Shown: positions 21,501 through 33,800 of the stretch, piece after piece
How the letters are laid out: each line of letters opens with the position of its first letter
Position numbering within the stretch: the first letter of the stretch is position 1
Assembly (NCBI RefSeq): GCF_964340395.1
Contig: NC_135565.1
Span: 2,650,001 to 2,714,000, forward strand
Length of the DNA stretch: 64,000 bases
Direction: 5' to 3'
DNA from: Glandiceps talaboti
Taxonomy: Eukaryota > Hemichordata > Enteropneusta > Spengelidae
The notes under the pieces: model-generated
Told to the model about the DNA's origin: nothing
The model's database searches: none
Seen by the model: the letters and a program-made list of their open reading frames with translations, nothing else
Program-made: the position numbers and the translations under genes

Positions 21501-23541
21501 AGAATCCATGTACCTGTAAAGAGGACATGTTTTACTTGAAAAAGTTCGCTTTTAGAAACTCTCTCTCTCTCTTCAAAGGGTATGAGATACTAAACTTGAG
21601 TTATGACTTATACGTTATATTTATGAGTTATAAACTTAAATTTCTTTGTTTACTTCATAACTATTCACTAAATTTAAAAATGTTTGCTTTTATACGGAAG
21701 ATCTTAGGAAATGTGCAAGTCCAGTAGTTGTCAAGGGTCCGACTGAAAGCTTTTCGGTATTCAGTAAATTCGAAAACCTTGGGACCCCACATACCAACTC
21801 TCCTCCTCCCAATCTTTTCAATACAATTAAATGAATAGTCTCGGTAGCCTAGACTCTCGTTGTTGGGGCAACACCGCCTAACGACTAGAGTAACGAGAGT
21901 CTTAGTAACCAAGACTATGAAATGTACTGACTTTATTGAACAGGATTAATTTATTTATTGATGAGGGCGCTGTCACCTAAATATCGACTTGTATTTGTAC
22001 GACAGAACGGTTAATACGTATAGTATGGTTGGAGCAGACGAGATGAATTTATCCTGGAGGGAAATGAATCAAAGCTTACCATATCTCTCTTATTCTTTCT
22101 GTCTGCCATTACACCAAAGATGCCTGTGATGATGAACTGTGGAAAAGAAGGAGAAACAAGGAAAATCGATAAAATAATCCAGTTATCGTTCTTGTGTCGA
22201 TAAATCATCAGTCTGTACTACCCTAGCCACTGTCTATGGTTCTACCTTATCAAACTAGATCATTTCATCCAGAATGACGAGAGTAATTTCTAGATCTGTA
22301 GAGTTTCTGTACTTACCTATACGAGTCCCTAAAATTCCTTAATATGCAATTATTACCATTATGTACATGTATATGTATTTCTACGGCTCCCTAGTCTACA
22401 TAACTCAATGTGTACCCACTACACTAACACTCCCTGGATAATTTGATGTGTACCCACTGCACTAACACTCCCTGGATAATTTAATGTGTACCCACTACAC
22501 TAACACTCCCTGGATAATTTAATGTGTACCCACTGCACTAACACTCCCTGGATAATTTAATGTGTACCCACTGCACTAACACTCCCTGGATAATTTAATG
22601 TGTACCCACTACACTAACACTCCCTGGATAATTTAATGTGTACCCACTGCACTAACACTCCCTGGATAATTTAATGTCACCCCACTACACTAACACTCCC
22701 TGGATAATTTAATGTGTACCCACTACACTAAGAACCCCTGGATAACTCAGTGTGTACTCACTGCACTGAGACTTCCTGGATAACTCGATGTGTACCCACT
22801 GCACTAACACTCCCTGGATAATTTAATGTGTACCCACTGCACTAACACTCCCTGGATAATTTGATGTGTACTCACTGCACTAACACTCCCTGGATAATTT
22901 AATGTGTACCCACTGCACTAACACTCCCTGGATAATTTAATGTGTACCCACTGCACTAACACTCCCTGGATAATTTGATGTGTACTCACTGCACTAACAC
23001 TCCCGGGATAATTTAATGTGTACCCACTGCACTAACACTCCCTGGATAATTTGATGTGTACTCACTGCACTAACACTCCCTGGATAATTTAATGTGTACC
23101 CACTGCACTAAGAATCCCTGGATAATTTAATGTGTACCCACTGCACAAAGAATCCCTGGATAATTTAATGTGTACCCACTGCTCTGACACTCCCTTGATA
23201 ATTTAATGTGTACCAACTGCACTAAGAATCCCTGGATATTTGTGTACTCACTGCACTAACACTCCCTGGATAACTCAATGTGTACCCACTGCACTAAGAA
23301 TCCTTGGATAATTTAATGTGTACCCACTGCACTAACACTCCCTGGATAATTCCCAGTTAACATAACTTACCACTAAGACTCCCCAGATAACATAACTTAC
23401 CACTAAGGCTCCCCAGAGTTGAAATCCGATCTGGAATCCATAACATTCCAGTACAGTGAATGCAATACCAAGACCGAGGTAGATGATTCCTAATGTCAGC
23501 AGAGTAGCTCCAGTAAACACGTTGACAGTGGCAGAAGTCAT
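17788..23541 (-). CDS. MS4A/CD20-like four-transmembrane protein, gene A (4 coding exons, 163 aa)
   Basis: Exons on the minus strand are 23541-23401, 22136-22080, 21513-21367 and 17934-17788. All junctions are GT/AG and all introns phase 0. Protein: MTSATVNVFT start; TM1 about residues 8-30; TM2 about 43-58 across LWGALV|FIITGIFGVMA; a charged turn ADRKNKRDM; TM3 about 70-94; an extracellular loop with Cys101 and Cys112; TM4 about 118-141; a short tail ending KVYKH. The order of helices, the W-G at the start of TM2, the small TM2 exon and the two-cysteine second loop fit the MS4A (CD20-like) family of surface proteins. Tetraspan relatives such as TMEM176 are alternatives. An acceptor (GTTCCAG, exon start 23567) 26 bp before the ATG implies a non-coding first exon upstream. 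Intron 1 holds a 38-bp minisatellite and intron 3 holds a mobile element. Confidence 0.75.
18511..18562. repeat. (GATC)n/(GATT)n microsatellite
   Basis: GATC units followed by GATT units, in intron 3 of gene A. Confidence 0.95.
19161..20912. mobile_element. Tandem-repeat-cored non-autonomous element with TAGTCCCCGC ends
   Basis: It begins TAGTCCCCGC (19161-19170) and ends GCGGGGACTA (20903-20912), perfect 10-bp inverted ends compatible with a TA duplication. Inside, a unit of about 150-160 bp recurs four to five times. Landmarks are CATGTCTGAGTTATGG, ACAAAATGGCTGCCAGG, CATATTGGATCGTATCACGA, GCACATGTATGTCATAGAAC and CCAACTTTGAATGAGATCTG. A (GGAC)n tract near 20833-20860 precedes the right end. 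About 670 bp of unrelated sequence (19543-20215), with one 106-codon open frame, separates the first unit from the rest. It sits in intron 3 of gene A and resembles the composite element at 11286-14728 in plan but not in sequence. Confidence 0.7.
22400..23350. repeat. 38-bp minisatellite in intron 1 of gene A
   Basis: About 25 units contain TGTGTACCCACTGCACTAAC followed by ACTCCCTGGATAATTTAA. Variants (TACTCACTGC, AAGAATCCCTGG) are interspersed. The array ends within about 20 bp of the duplicated exon-1 donor. Its core CACTAA-ACTCCC--GATAA also appears in the donor duplication. Confidence 0.95.
23371..23400 (-). other. 30-bp duplication of the gene A exon-1 splice donor
   Basis: The exon end and donor (GCCTTAGTG|GTAAGTTATG at 23401/23400) are followed 30 bp later by a near copy (GTCTTAGTG|GTAAGTTA at 23371/23370). 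Thirty bases keep the frame. Use of the second donor would insert VSYVIWGVLV between TM2 halves. I chose the upstream donor because it aligns with genes B and C. Confidence 0.7.
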
Positions 23542-23567
23542 GACGACAGTTCTTTTTCAACAAAATC

Positions 23568-24600
23568 CTGGAACAAATTAGAAAAATATGGTAGGTTTAA
23601 ATCATTTGTACGGTTGGCCAATAAATGCAAAGTATTGTTCTAATTTCAGCTCACAAATGGTCAACAAAAACATCTCTATCAACAAATTTTAGCTTAAAAA
23701 GACCGGTTACTCTGACCACACATAATAATGATATATATCCTGTATACATGATGACTCGCTATTAAAAGTGACATGTCATTTTCCGGGTTTTTTCGAACAT
23801 TACATCCTAAGAAATATTGAAGTGGAATATAAATGTTAGATGTATAGATTACCAATTGTAGAGGTCATCTCATTTGCCGCCATACTCAACAACAAAGGTG
23901 ACAAAGTCCACCAGTACAGGCACCTAGTCAATGTCTAACCTTACAATAAATATCGTGATAACGCTGCGATGGTTGGTTGGTATCTGCACCCACTGAATGA
24001 CTCATTGTTTAACTCATTACACACTGTGACACTTCCCGTAAAATATCACAATTCGTCGATTTATAAATGTATTCAAACACAATATTTGTATTTTAATTTT
24101 CATAGTTACATTTATTGTACATCTACCATTGTCAAATTTCTGAGTTCCCTACACAAGACTCCAGAATATGACAGATCAAACATAAATTAAGAGAGAGGGG
24201 TCAACAAAACTTTGTAATATTTAGGCTCACTACTGTCGACAAAATAGGCGAGATGTGTCCTTTCAATCAGCATTTTCGTTAGGTCTTATAGAAGTGAGAC
24301 GGTGCTTCTGTTGTGTATCGGGAACTATGATGTCATCAAAACCGGGATCATGACGAATAATGGAATGTCACTGGTCAGAACTTAGTTATGGTGTACAGAT
24401 GAAACAATGCGAAAAATAGCGTGGGCCAACAAACCTCGAATATTTTAATATTTCGAAGTCTGATTAAAATCTCAATTATAGTTGTATATCAAGAATGTAT
24501 ACGTATAAAGAGTACAAACACAACATGAGATGGGTCATTGGGATCTGTGGAACGTTACTTCTGATTATGATTAGTAATAATGTAAGATACATGTACTCTG
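23568..24600. other. Upstream region of gene A; no coding exon recognised
   Basis: This holds the intron between the presumed non-coding first exon and coding exon 1, or the promoter. No TATA element or first exon could be placed with confidence. Confidence 0.3.
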
Positions 24601-24635
24601 ATGACATGGGTGACGATGAATGCATCATATCACAA

Positions 24636-24935
24636 CCACCACCACCACCACCACCACCACCACCACCATAACCACTATAACCCACTCACCCACCACCACC
24701 ACCACCATAACCCACTCACCCACCACCACTACCACCACCACCATAACCCACTGACCCACCACCACCACCACCACCACCACCACCACCACCACCACCATAA
24801 CCGACTCACCCACCACCACCACCACTACCACCACCATAATCCACTCACCCACTACCACCGCCATAACCCACTGACCCACCACCACCATAACCCACTCACC
24901 CACCACCACAAACACAACTACCATCACCACCACAA
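24636..24935. repeat. (CAC)n-rich minisatellite with CATAACCCACTCACC spacers
   Basis: CAC/CCA triplets are punctuated by CATAACCCACTCACCCAC about every 25-55 bp. Histidine- and valine-rich frames through it are artefacts. Confidence 0.95.
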
Positions 24936-24966
24936 ACATAAAAAAATAGCAACGATCATCACCACC

Positions 24967-24998
<32 letters not shown>

Positions 24999-25094
24999 AG
25001 CAGTGGGGGTGGGGTCCACTGTTATCATCATATATAGTCATTGAAACGTCGTCAAACTAAATGTATTTGATTGTCAGGTATCACTAATACACAC

Positions 25095-25202
25095 CACAGG
25101 TACTCGAATCAATATGTATGATTTAAAAAAAAATATGTATATAAGTAAGTCTTATTTATATACAATACATTTTTTTTCTACACATTGATTCGAGTACCTG
25201 TG
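25095..25202. repeat. 108-bp inverted repeat (CACAGGTACTCGAATCAAT arms)
   Basis: CACAGGTACTCGAATCAAT at the left end and its complement at the right end flank AT-rich arms that also pair (ATGTATATAAGTAAG with CTTATTTATATACAATACAT). It is a small hairpin element or MITE without coding capacity. Confidence 0.8.
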
Positions 25203-25509
25203 ATACACACTATACCTACTACTTGACAAAGTTGCCTCCTACGACAATTACATAATGTGTTACATACAGATACTATACAGTATTTTACATGTGAACTCTG
25301 AAACCATTATTTTTACCCCAGGTTTACCAAAGAAATATTGATTAGTAATATTGATGGGCGATGGCTCAAGATAAAAATTTATGCAACATGTATTAATCAA
25401 ATAGGAAATGTCTCCCGACCTGAGTACTCTAACATTATTATAGCGTATACCTAGGCTATGGACTATATTGTTGTAATTTCAATATTACAAAATATCCCAA
25501 TTTGACCGA

Positions 25510-25594
25510 ACCAACACAATTTCACTTTGTTGCTATGTTCGACCTCTGAAAACCAACACAATTTCACTTTGTTGCTATGTTCGACCTGTGAAAA
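25510..25594. repeat. Two-copy direct repeat of ~42 bp
   Basis: ACCAACACAATTTCACTTTG plus TTGCTATGTTCGACCT occurs twice, head to tail. Confidence 0.85.
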
Positions 25595-25599
25595 GACAA

Positions 25600-26990
25600 G
25601 GAATTCAAATGACAGCTTACTTGCCAAGAATAATAATCAATATTTACCTAAATTCTTAGGAGAGGCGCTCTTTCAAATTGTTCAAATGAACAGGAGTGTT
25701 CGGCAACGTTTGAGAGTTACATGACATATATGAAGGAACTGTACATACCATGTTCATTTGATTCACAGTATATGATTATATATATGGAAACTAGAATTAA
25801 CATAACATTTCGGGGTATTTTTTTTAGTACAGTGATGGCTATTAAAATGATCGTCACATGTTTATGTTTAATAAATTATTTTTAGTGTGTCCGAAGTGTT
25901 AGCAGAAGTCTTTGCCGAGCTAAACGGTATGTTTGCAATGTATAGCATTGACCGTCTCCGATGGTTATGAACGAAATATAATTGCAGGTTTACTAGTTAG
26001 ATTTCAACACTACAAACGTTACATACACCTTTTGTATTGCCCCTCGTACCAAATAAAAAATGGCGGAAAGTTAAAAGTTAATTTTAAACAAGACTTTTGT
26101 TCAATTCATTATTCACATTTCAAATAAGGCGTTAGAACTGTGTTGTTAGATCAGAAATTTCACTACACTGCGAACAACCAGCTTTGCTTGTATTTGTGGA
26201 AAGTGGTGACAAAATTGTTGAAATATTCTGACCTGGGATAAAAGACAAATCACCTATGCACGTTTATATAACGGCCAGTACATAAATACGCCATTGTGAA
26301 AATACTGTGTCAGTCAAACAGACCTAACACAGTCAGTTATACATATAAACACCATATTCTGATAACAATTGTGCATATTTAAGTGTCATTATAGAGAACC
26401 AACAATAGTTGAACACTCACCTTCTTCTGCTTTTTCTAATATGGCCAAAATTTGTGAAATATTTTCGCTTAAAAGAATTGGACAAAATGTCCAACCGCCC
26501 AATCTCCAGTTTGTACCGTGCAATTGCATTGGATTAATAATTGACCAGGTATAGATTACAGTGGCGTTCCATTCCAGTGTAGTTACGTAGACAGCATGTG
26601 AACCGTACTACACCTGTAGGTAGTATCCATATTAGTCCGCTATTAGGGACATATTAACTATATGACCCAATGATGTCATAGAATAACAATGTGAATATGT
26701 GGGGATAGGTCGCCACCACGTGAACACATCAAGTGAACAGATTTATCATTCCTTTCTGTCGTCTTTTATGACTGAACAGATAATCCTGGACAAAAGAAAA
26801 CACAAACTTGAGTATTGCAGGTGTAAGATGAGTGCCGTAAAACAGTACGTGTTAGCCTAAAATCAAGGCGATTGGGGATTCTGAATTCAAAACCTGTATC
26901 CACGTGCACGTGGATTCCAGTCTGTGAATACAGGTGACGGGTATTGAATACAAACACGTACGTTTTACAATAAATTTGTTAATGTGTCAT
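25600..26990. other. No gene recognised
   Basis: Only short unsupported frames. Intergenic between genes A and B. Confidence 0.4.
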
Positions 26991-26999
26991 AGTAAAAGT

Positions 27000-27132
27000 A
27001 GTGTGTGATATGAGATGTAGTGTGTGATATGAAATGTAGTGTGTGATATGAGATGTAGTGTGTGATATGAGATGTAGTGTGTGATATGAGATGTAGTGTG
27101 TGATATGAGATGTAGTGTGTGATATGAGATGT
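27000..27132. repeat. 19-bp minisatellite
   Basis: Seven units of TGTGATATGAGATGTAGTG. Confidence 0.95.
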
Positions 27133-28185
27133 TTGCATAATACTTATTACAAAGAAACTCGCAAACATATAAACTTTGCGAAAAAAAATAATTGTGTGTT
27201 TCCGATATACATGGTCGTCAGAAAATAGAGTAGGTAGGTCGCGATTTTATTTTATTCTATCTTTTTAATTGTTTTTTGTTTTTGAAAAATATTGCGTTGA
27301 CCCAATAACACACGAAATGTTTGTCAGAATGCCCCTTCTGTGATAGTTTGATGAAATATGTACAGGTATCATTTGGAGAAAGAAAACAGACGTACATGAA
27401 GGTCAAGAAGTCAAAGAATTTTTTTAAATGTTCAAAATATGTTTAGGGTCGGTGTCTTGAAACTAGGATGGTCGGGTTATCGAAAGCATATTTGTTTATT
27501 TTGGATATTGACTTGATTTAACCTTGATTGATCAAATTGGTGGAATGACATATTGCATGTAAGATGCAGCCAACGGCAGATTTGTACTTTTTAATATAAT
27601 TATGTTGTTTCAGACCAAAAACGATATTTTCATAGAATCGCCCCCCCCCACCTAAAAAATTGTGGGGAGGGTGTATTATACATGGTGGTGAAGGGTATAT
27701 TATCCATATCTGCCCTCCCTCCCTCCCACTGGGTTTCAATTGGGCCTACACCGGCACTGCCCACCTAATATTATATTGAGAATGATTTACCCACTCCTCA
27801 TCACTGAAACATTTGCTCTACCACTATACAAACAACTCATATTTGCGTACACAATGTGTGCCCCCCCCCCAAAAAAAAAAAAAAATAAAAAAATAAAAAA
27901 ATCATGTTTTCCCTCCAACTGCATCAAATCAGGACTTCCCCGTCGCAATTCTTCCTGGTTTGCTACCCTCCCACTACCGATCAAAACAAAAAATACGCGC
28001 CCACTGAAACCCTGCGTAAAAACAGCTTTTTGCAAGAAAAGCTTGGTTGACTACACCTATTATCTAGTACATGTATCTGAACAGTTTCTATGACAACCCA
28101 TGTACATCGTTGAGATCACTTGTTTTTCATCTATTCGACGTTGTGGGAAACTGCCTATCGTGTGAATATCTACGTAGTTTATTAC
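27133..28185. other. No gene recognised; possible dispersed-repeat remnant 27220-27480
   Basis: The reverse complement of 27220-27480 contains ACCCGACC and CCGACCCTAAACAT, as does the duplicated segment near 44100-44170, suggesting one dispersed family. Poly-C/poly-A tracts lie near 27860-27900. Confidence 0.35.
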
Positions 28186-28189
28186 TGTC

Positions 28190-29253
28190 TTATACTGTGT
28201 GTCTTCAAGACTTATACTACATGTGTGTCCTCAAGATTTATACTGTGTCTTCAAGACTTATACTGCATGTGTGTCCTCAAGATTTATACTGTGTCTTCAA
28301 GACTTATACGGTGTGTCTTCAAGACTTATACTGTGTCAAGACTTATACTGTGTGTCTTCATGACTTATACTGTGTGTCTTCATGACTTATACTGTGTCAA
28401 GACTTATACTGTGTGTCTTCAAGACTTATACTGTGTGTCTTCATGACTTATACTGTGTGTCTTCATGACTTATACTTTGTCAAGACTTATACTGTGTGTC
28501 TTCATGACTTATACTGTCAAGACTTATACTGTGTCTTCAAGACTTGTACTGTGTGACTTCAAGACTTATACTGTGTGTCTTCAAGACTTATACTGTGTCC
28601 TCAAGACTTATACTGTGTCTTCAAGACTTATACTGTGTGTCTTCAAGACTTATACTGTGACTTCAAGACTTATACTGTGTGTCTTCAAGACTTATACTGT
28701 GTCTTCAAGACTTATACTGTGTGTCTTCAAGACTTTATACTGTGACTTCGACTTATACTGTGTGTCTTAATGACTTATACTGTGACTTCAAGACTTATAC
28801 TGTGTGTCTTCAAGACTTATACTGTGTCAAGACTTATACTGTGTGTCTTCAAGACTTATACTGTGTGTTTTCAAGACTTATACTGTGTCTTCAAGACTAT
28901 ACTGTGTCTTCAAGACTTATACTGTGTCTTCAAGACTTATACTGTGTCTTCAAGACTTATACTGTGTGTCTTCAAGACTTATACTGTGTGTCTTCAAGAC
29001 TTTATACTGTGACTTCAAGACTTATACTGTGTGTCTTCAAGACATATACTGTGTGTCCTCAAGACTTATACTGTGTGTTTTCAAGACTTATACTGTGACT
29101 TCAAGACTTATACTGTGTGTCTTCAAGACTTATACTGTGGCTTCAAGACTTAAACTGTGTGCCTTCAAGACTTATACTGTGTGTCCTCAAGACTTATACT
29201 GTGTGTCTTCAAGACTTATACTGTGACTTCAAGACTTATACTGTGTGTCTTCA
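28190..29253. repeat. 20-22 bp minisatellite (TGTGTCTTCAAGACTTATAC)
   Basis: About 50 units with length variants of 16-22 bp. The unit holds the small palindrome CTTCAAG/CTTGAAG-like core GTCTTCAAGAC. Overlapping long frames are artefacts. Confidence 0.97.
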
Positions 29254-29945
29254 CATTAAGTATGGGTTCTAAATAGTCATTGCATGACCATATTAAGTAT
29301 TGGCTCTAAATAGTCATTGCGTGATCACATCAAGTAATTTGTGCTCGTTTGTCTGCTAAGCCCCATCATGCAATGGTGCACCACTGATAGAAAAACTTAG
29401 AGGCGAAAAAGAATTTCAATTCATAGTATTTCTTTGCAACCCAAGCGATATTTATGTGATGTGAAATAATAAAGTGACTGTTCAGAACCCAAAGTTTATG
29501 TAAATATCTTTATTTCTTGGAATAGTGTTCCCCTTTAAAACCATTCCCCTATTTATCTAATAAATGAAACATGAAAATAATGTTTGTTAACATTAACATT
29601 AAAACACACATCGACACATTCTACACACACAGTGATGCAGTCACTTAAACAGTTTTTCATTCTGAATAACGTTGCAGTAATACTTTACAAAGACTTTGTA
29701 TGGAATGAGAAAACCAATTTAGCAACGTTTTTTAGTTGTACTAAAATATTGTTTTATTGCCATTCACCAACCCCTAGTAGGAAATGAAGAGTTTGAATTA
29801 TTGGTTCACAAAATATTACTTATTGTGCTCATAGCATTGTGATAGTACGAAGATTAAGTAATATGATACACTACCCATTGTACAATAGTAAAAGAGATTG
29901 TTTAAATTCATTTAATGTTCAATAATCCCCCGGTTATACCCCATA
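29254..29945. other. No gene recognised; two-copy 44-bp repeat at 29256-29330
   Basis: TTCTAAATAGTCATTGCATGA and CTCTAAATAGTCATTGCGTG form a two-copy direct repeat. The rest is AT-rich. Confidence 0.4.
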
Positions 29946-29946
<1 letters not shown>

Positions 29947-29992
<46 letters not shown>

Positions 29993-30010
29993 GCAACGTC
30001 AACAACAACA
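29947..30010. repeat. (CAA)n microsatellite
   Basis: CAA triplets in tandem, decaying to about 30045. Confidence 0.95.
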
Positions 30011-30347
30011 ACACCAACAAAAACGATAAAAACAACAAAACAAATTATCTTGAAGAATAGCCATGTACTCTACATTAGTAATCGGCTGTGATAAATTGAA
30101 CTACAAGAAATTATGCTGGGGTCAGAATTTACAGCAAGAGGAGGGCCTGAGGTGAAAATATTTTGGTCAAAAATTTTTTTTGCAGCACTCCCCCCCCCCC
30201 TTCCGATATGAACCCAAAGAATTTACGTAGCCCTCCCCCTGCTACACATATTTCAATGTGTCATTATACATCCCCCCCCACTCTCCTTCAGAGATGTACA
30301 GTATGGTACACTACATTATACTAACAGTGGAAATCAACTATCGATAG

Positions 30348-30608
<261 letters not shown>

Positions 30609-30825
30609 ATGCCCTATACTAACAGGATGTTTCTGCAATCCTTAATCTATCTCAGTGTACCTTGTCTTTGTTATGAAATCTTTATAATACGCGAGACTAC
30701 ATAATTATAATAATACAATGTATTCCATTTTGTAATGTATGTTTTTGTAATCAAAAATATTCGTGTGTTGCTTCGTATCTTCTCTGAAATGTGCAGGTTT
30801 TTTATGATGACCCTTGACCTCAATG

Positions 30826-33800
30826 TTACTCCGTTACTTTGACGTCTCTGAGTTTGTGATCATCTGGTATGTAAATGAGGGGAATCTGGTCAGCTGACAT
30901 TGGTACCAGGAGAATTGTTCTGTTTTTGGTTGTGTGGTATTCTCCAATGGTCCTGTTAACAAAAAGATAGTATGACACTAACATATTACAAACTACAAAA
31001 CTTGTCATCAAAGCAATACATGTAGAATACATAAATTATTTCATATATCAGGTCATAGAGCTGATGGCAATCATTTCATGTATTAGGGCCTACAGTTGAT
31101 TTAAATATTTCATTAAAACATTTTCAATGTAAGAAAACTGTGGACTGAAAACACAACTTTCTTCTGATTATACATACACTCATATTCTTCATATTTCGTA
31201 TTCATGTTACTAAACAACTAAAGACTGTTTGATTGTGACACTCTCTAGAACCCACAGTCACCTGTGAGATTGTGACACTCTAGAACCCACAGTCAACTGT
31301 GAGATTGTGACACTCTCTAGAACCCACAGTCACCTGTGAGATTGTGACACTCTCTAGAACCCAGTCACCTGTGAGATTGTGACACTCTCTAGAACCCACA
31401 GACACCTGTGAGATTGTGACACTCTCTAGAACCCAGTCACCTGTGAGATTGTGACACTCTCTAGAACCCACAGTCACCTGTGAGATTGTGACACTCTCTA
31501 GAACCCACAGTCAACTGTGAGATTGTGACACTCTCTAGAACCCACAGTCACCTGTGAGATTGTGACACTCTCTAGAACCCACAGTCACCTGTGAGATTGT
31601 GACACTCACTAGAACCCACAGTCACCTGTGAGATTGTGACACTCTCTAGAACCCACAGTCACCTGTGAGACTGTGACACTCTCTAGAACCCAGTCACCTG
31701 AGATTGTGACACTCTCTAAAACCCAGTCACCTGTGAGATTGTGACACTTTCTAGAACCCAGTCACCTGTGAGATTGTGACACTCTCTAGAACCCAGTCAC
31801 CTGTGAGATTGTGACACTCTCTAGAACCCAGTCACCTGTGAGATTGTGACACTCTCTAGAACCCAGTCACCTGTGAGATTGTGACACTCTCTAGAACCCA
31901 CAGTCACCTGTGAGATTGTGACACTCTCTAGAACCCAGTCACCTGTGAGATTGTGACACTCTCTAGAACCCACAGTCACCTGTGAGATTGTGACACTCAC
32001 TAGAACCCAGTCAACTGTGAGATTGTGGACACTCTCTAGAACCCACAGTCACCTGTGAGATTGTGACACTTTCTAGAACCCACAGTCACCTGTGAGATTG
32101 TGACACTCTCTAGAACCCAGTCACCTGTGAGATTGTGACACTTTCTAGAACCCAGTCACCTGTGAGATTGTGACACTTTCTAGAACCCAGTCACCTGTGA
32201 GATTGTGACACTCTCTAGAACCCACAGTCACCTGTGAGATTGTGACACTCTCTAGAACCCAGTCACCTGTGAGATTGTGACACTCTCTAGAACCCACAGT
32301 CACCTGTGAGATTGTGACACTCACTAGAACCCAGTCAACTGTGAGATTGTGGACACTCTCTAGAACCCACAGTCACCTGTGAGATTGTGACACTCTCTAG
32401 AACCCACAGTCAACTGTGAGATTGTGGACACTCTCTAGAACCCACAGTCACCTGTGAGATTGTGACACTCACTAGAACCCAGTCACCTGTGAGATTGTGA
32501 CACGCTCTAGAACCCACAGTCACCTGTGAGATTGTGACACTCTCTAGAACCCACAGACGCCTGTGAGATTGTGACACTCTCTAGAACCCACAGTCACCTG
32601 TGAGATTGTGACACTCACTAGAACCCAGTCAACTGTGAGATTGTGGACACTCTCTAGAACCCACAGTCACCTGTGAGATTGTGACACTCTCTAGAACCCA
32701 CGGTCACCTGTGAGATTGTGATACTCACTAGAACCCAGTCACCTGTGAGATTGTGACACTGTCTAGAACCCAGTCACCTGTGAGATTGTGACACTCTCTA
32801 GAACCCACAGTCACCTGTGAGATTGTGACACTCACTAGAACCCACAGTCACCTGTGAGATTGTGACACTCACTAGAACCCACAGTCACCTGTGAGATTGT
32901 GACACTCTCTAGAACCCACGGTCAACTGTGAGATTGTGACATTCTCTAGAACCCACGGTCACCTGTGAGATTGTGACACTCTCTAGAACCCACAGTCACC
33001 TGTGAGATTGTGACACTCTCTAGAACCCACGGTCAACTGTGAGATTGTGACACTCTCTAGAACCCACGGTCACCTGTGAGATTGTGACACTCTCTAGAAC
33101 CCAGTCACCTGTGAGATTGTGACACTCTCTAGAACCCACAGTCACCTGTGAGATTGTGACACTCACTAGAACCCACAGACACCTGTGAGCTAAGAGTCAA
33201 TTCATGAACATGCTAGAACTACTAGTATTTACAATGCTGTGTTGTTCTGTAGTAGTGAACTTATTTAAAACATTCATATAATATCGTCTCATGTAACTAC
33301 AAGGGGAAGGAATACTTTATCCAATGAACTGACTCCATTTCACACATGACTACATGTAGTGTGTTAGAGTATGGTTCCTATAATAGTTAGATCTGTATTA
33401 ACTTTAATTGACTGGAGTATGGTTCCTATAATAGTTAGATCTGTATTAGCTTTAATTGACTGGAGTATGGTTCCTATAATAGTTAGATCTGTATTAGCTT
33501 TAATTGACTGGAGTATGGTTCCTATAATAGTTAGATCTGTATTAACTTTAATTGACTGGAGTATGGTTCCTATAATAGTTAGATCTGTATTAGCTTTAAT
33601 TGACTGGAGTATGGTTCCTATAATAGTTAGATCTGTATTAGCTTTAATTGACTGGAGTATGGTTCCTATAATAGTTAGATCTGTATTAGCTTTAATTGAC
33701 TGGAGTATGGTTCCTATAATAGTTAGATCTGTATTAGCTTTAATTGACTGGAGTATGGTGCCTATAATAGTTAGATCTGTATTAGCTTTAATTGACTGGA

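Noticed and set aside
27740-28093. 117-codon plus-strand frame with PPPKKKK
   Set aside because: Low-complexity C and A tracts create the frame; no splice or homology support.
28071-29226. Several overlapping 100-140 codon frames rich in Thr-Tyr-Thr-Val
   Set aside because: Translations of the 20-22 bp minisatellite in multiple phases.
31226-33190. Possible CRISPR-like array
   Set aside because: Units are head-to-tail without unique spacers, in a eukaryotic intron; it is a minisatellite.
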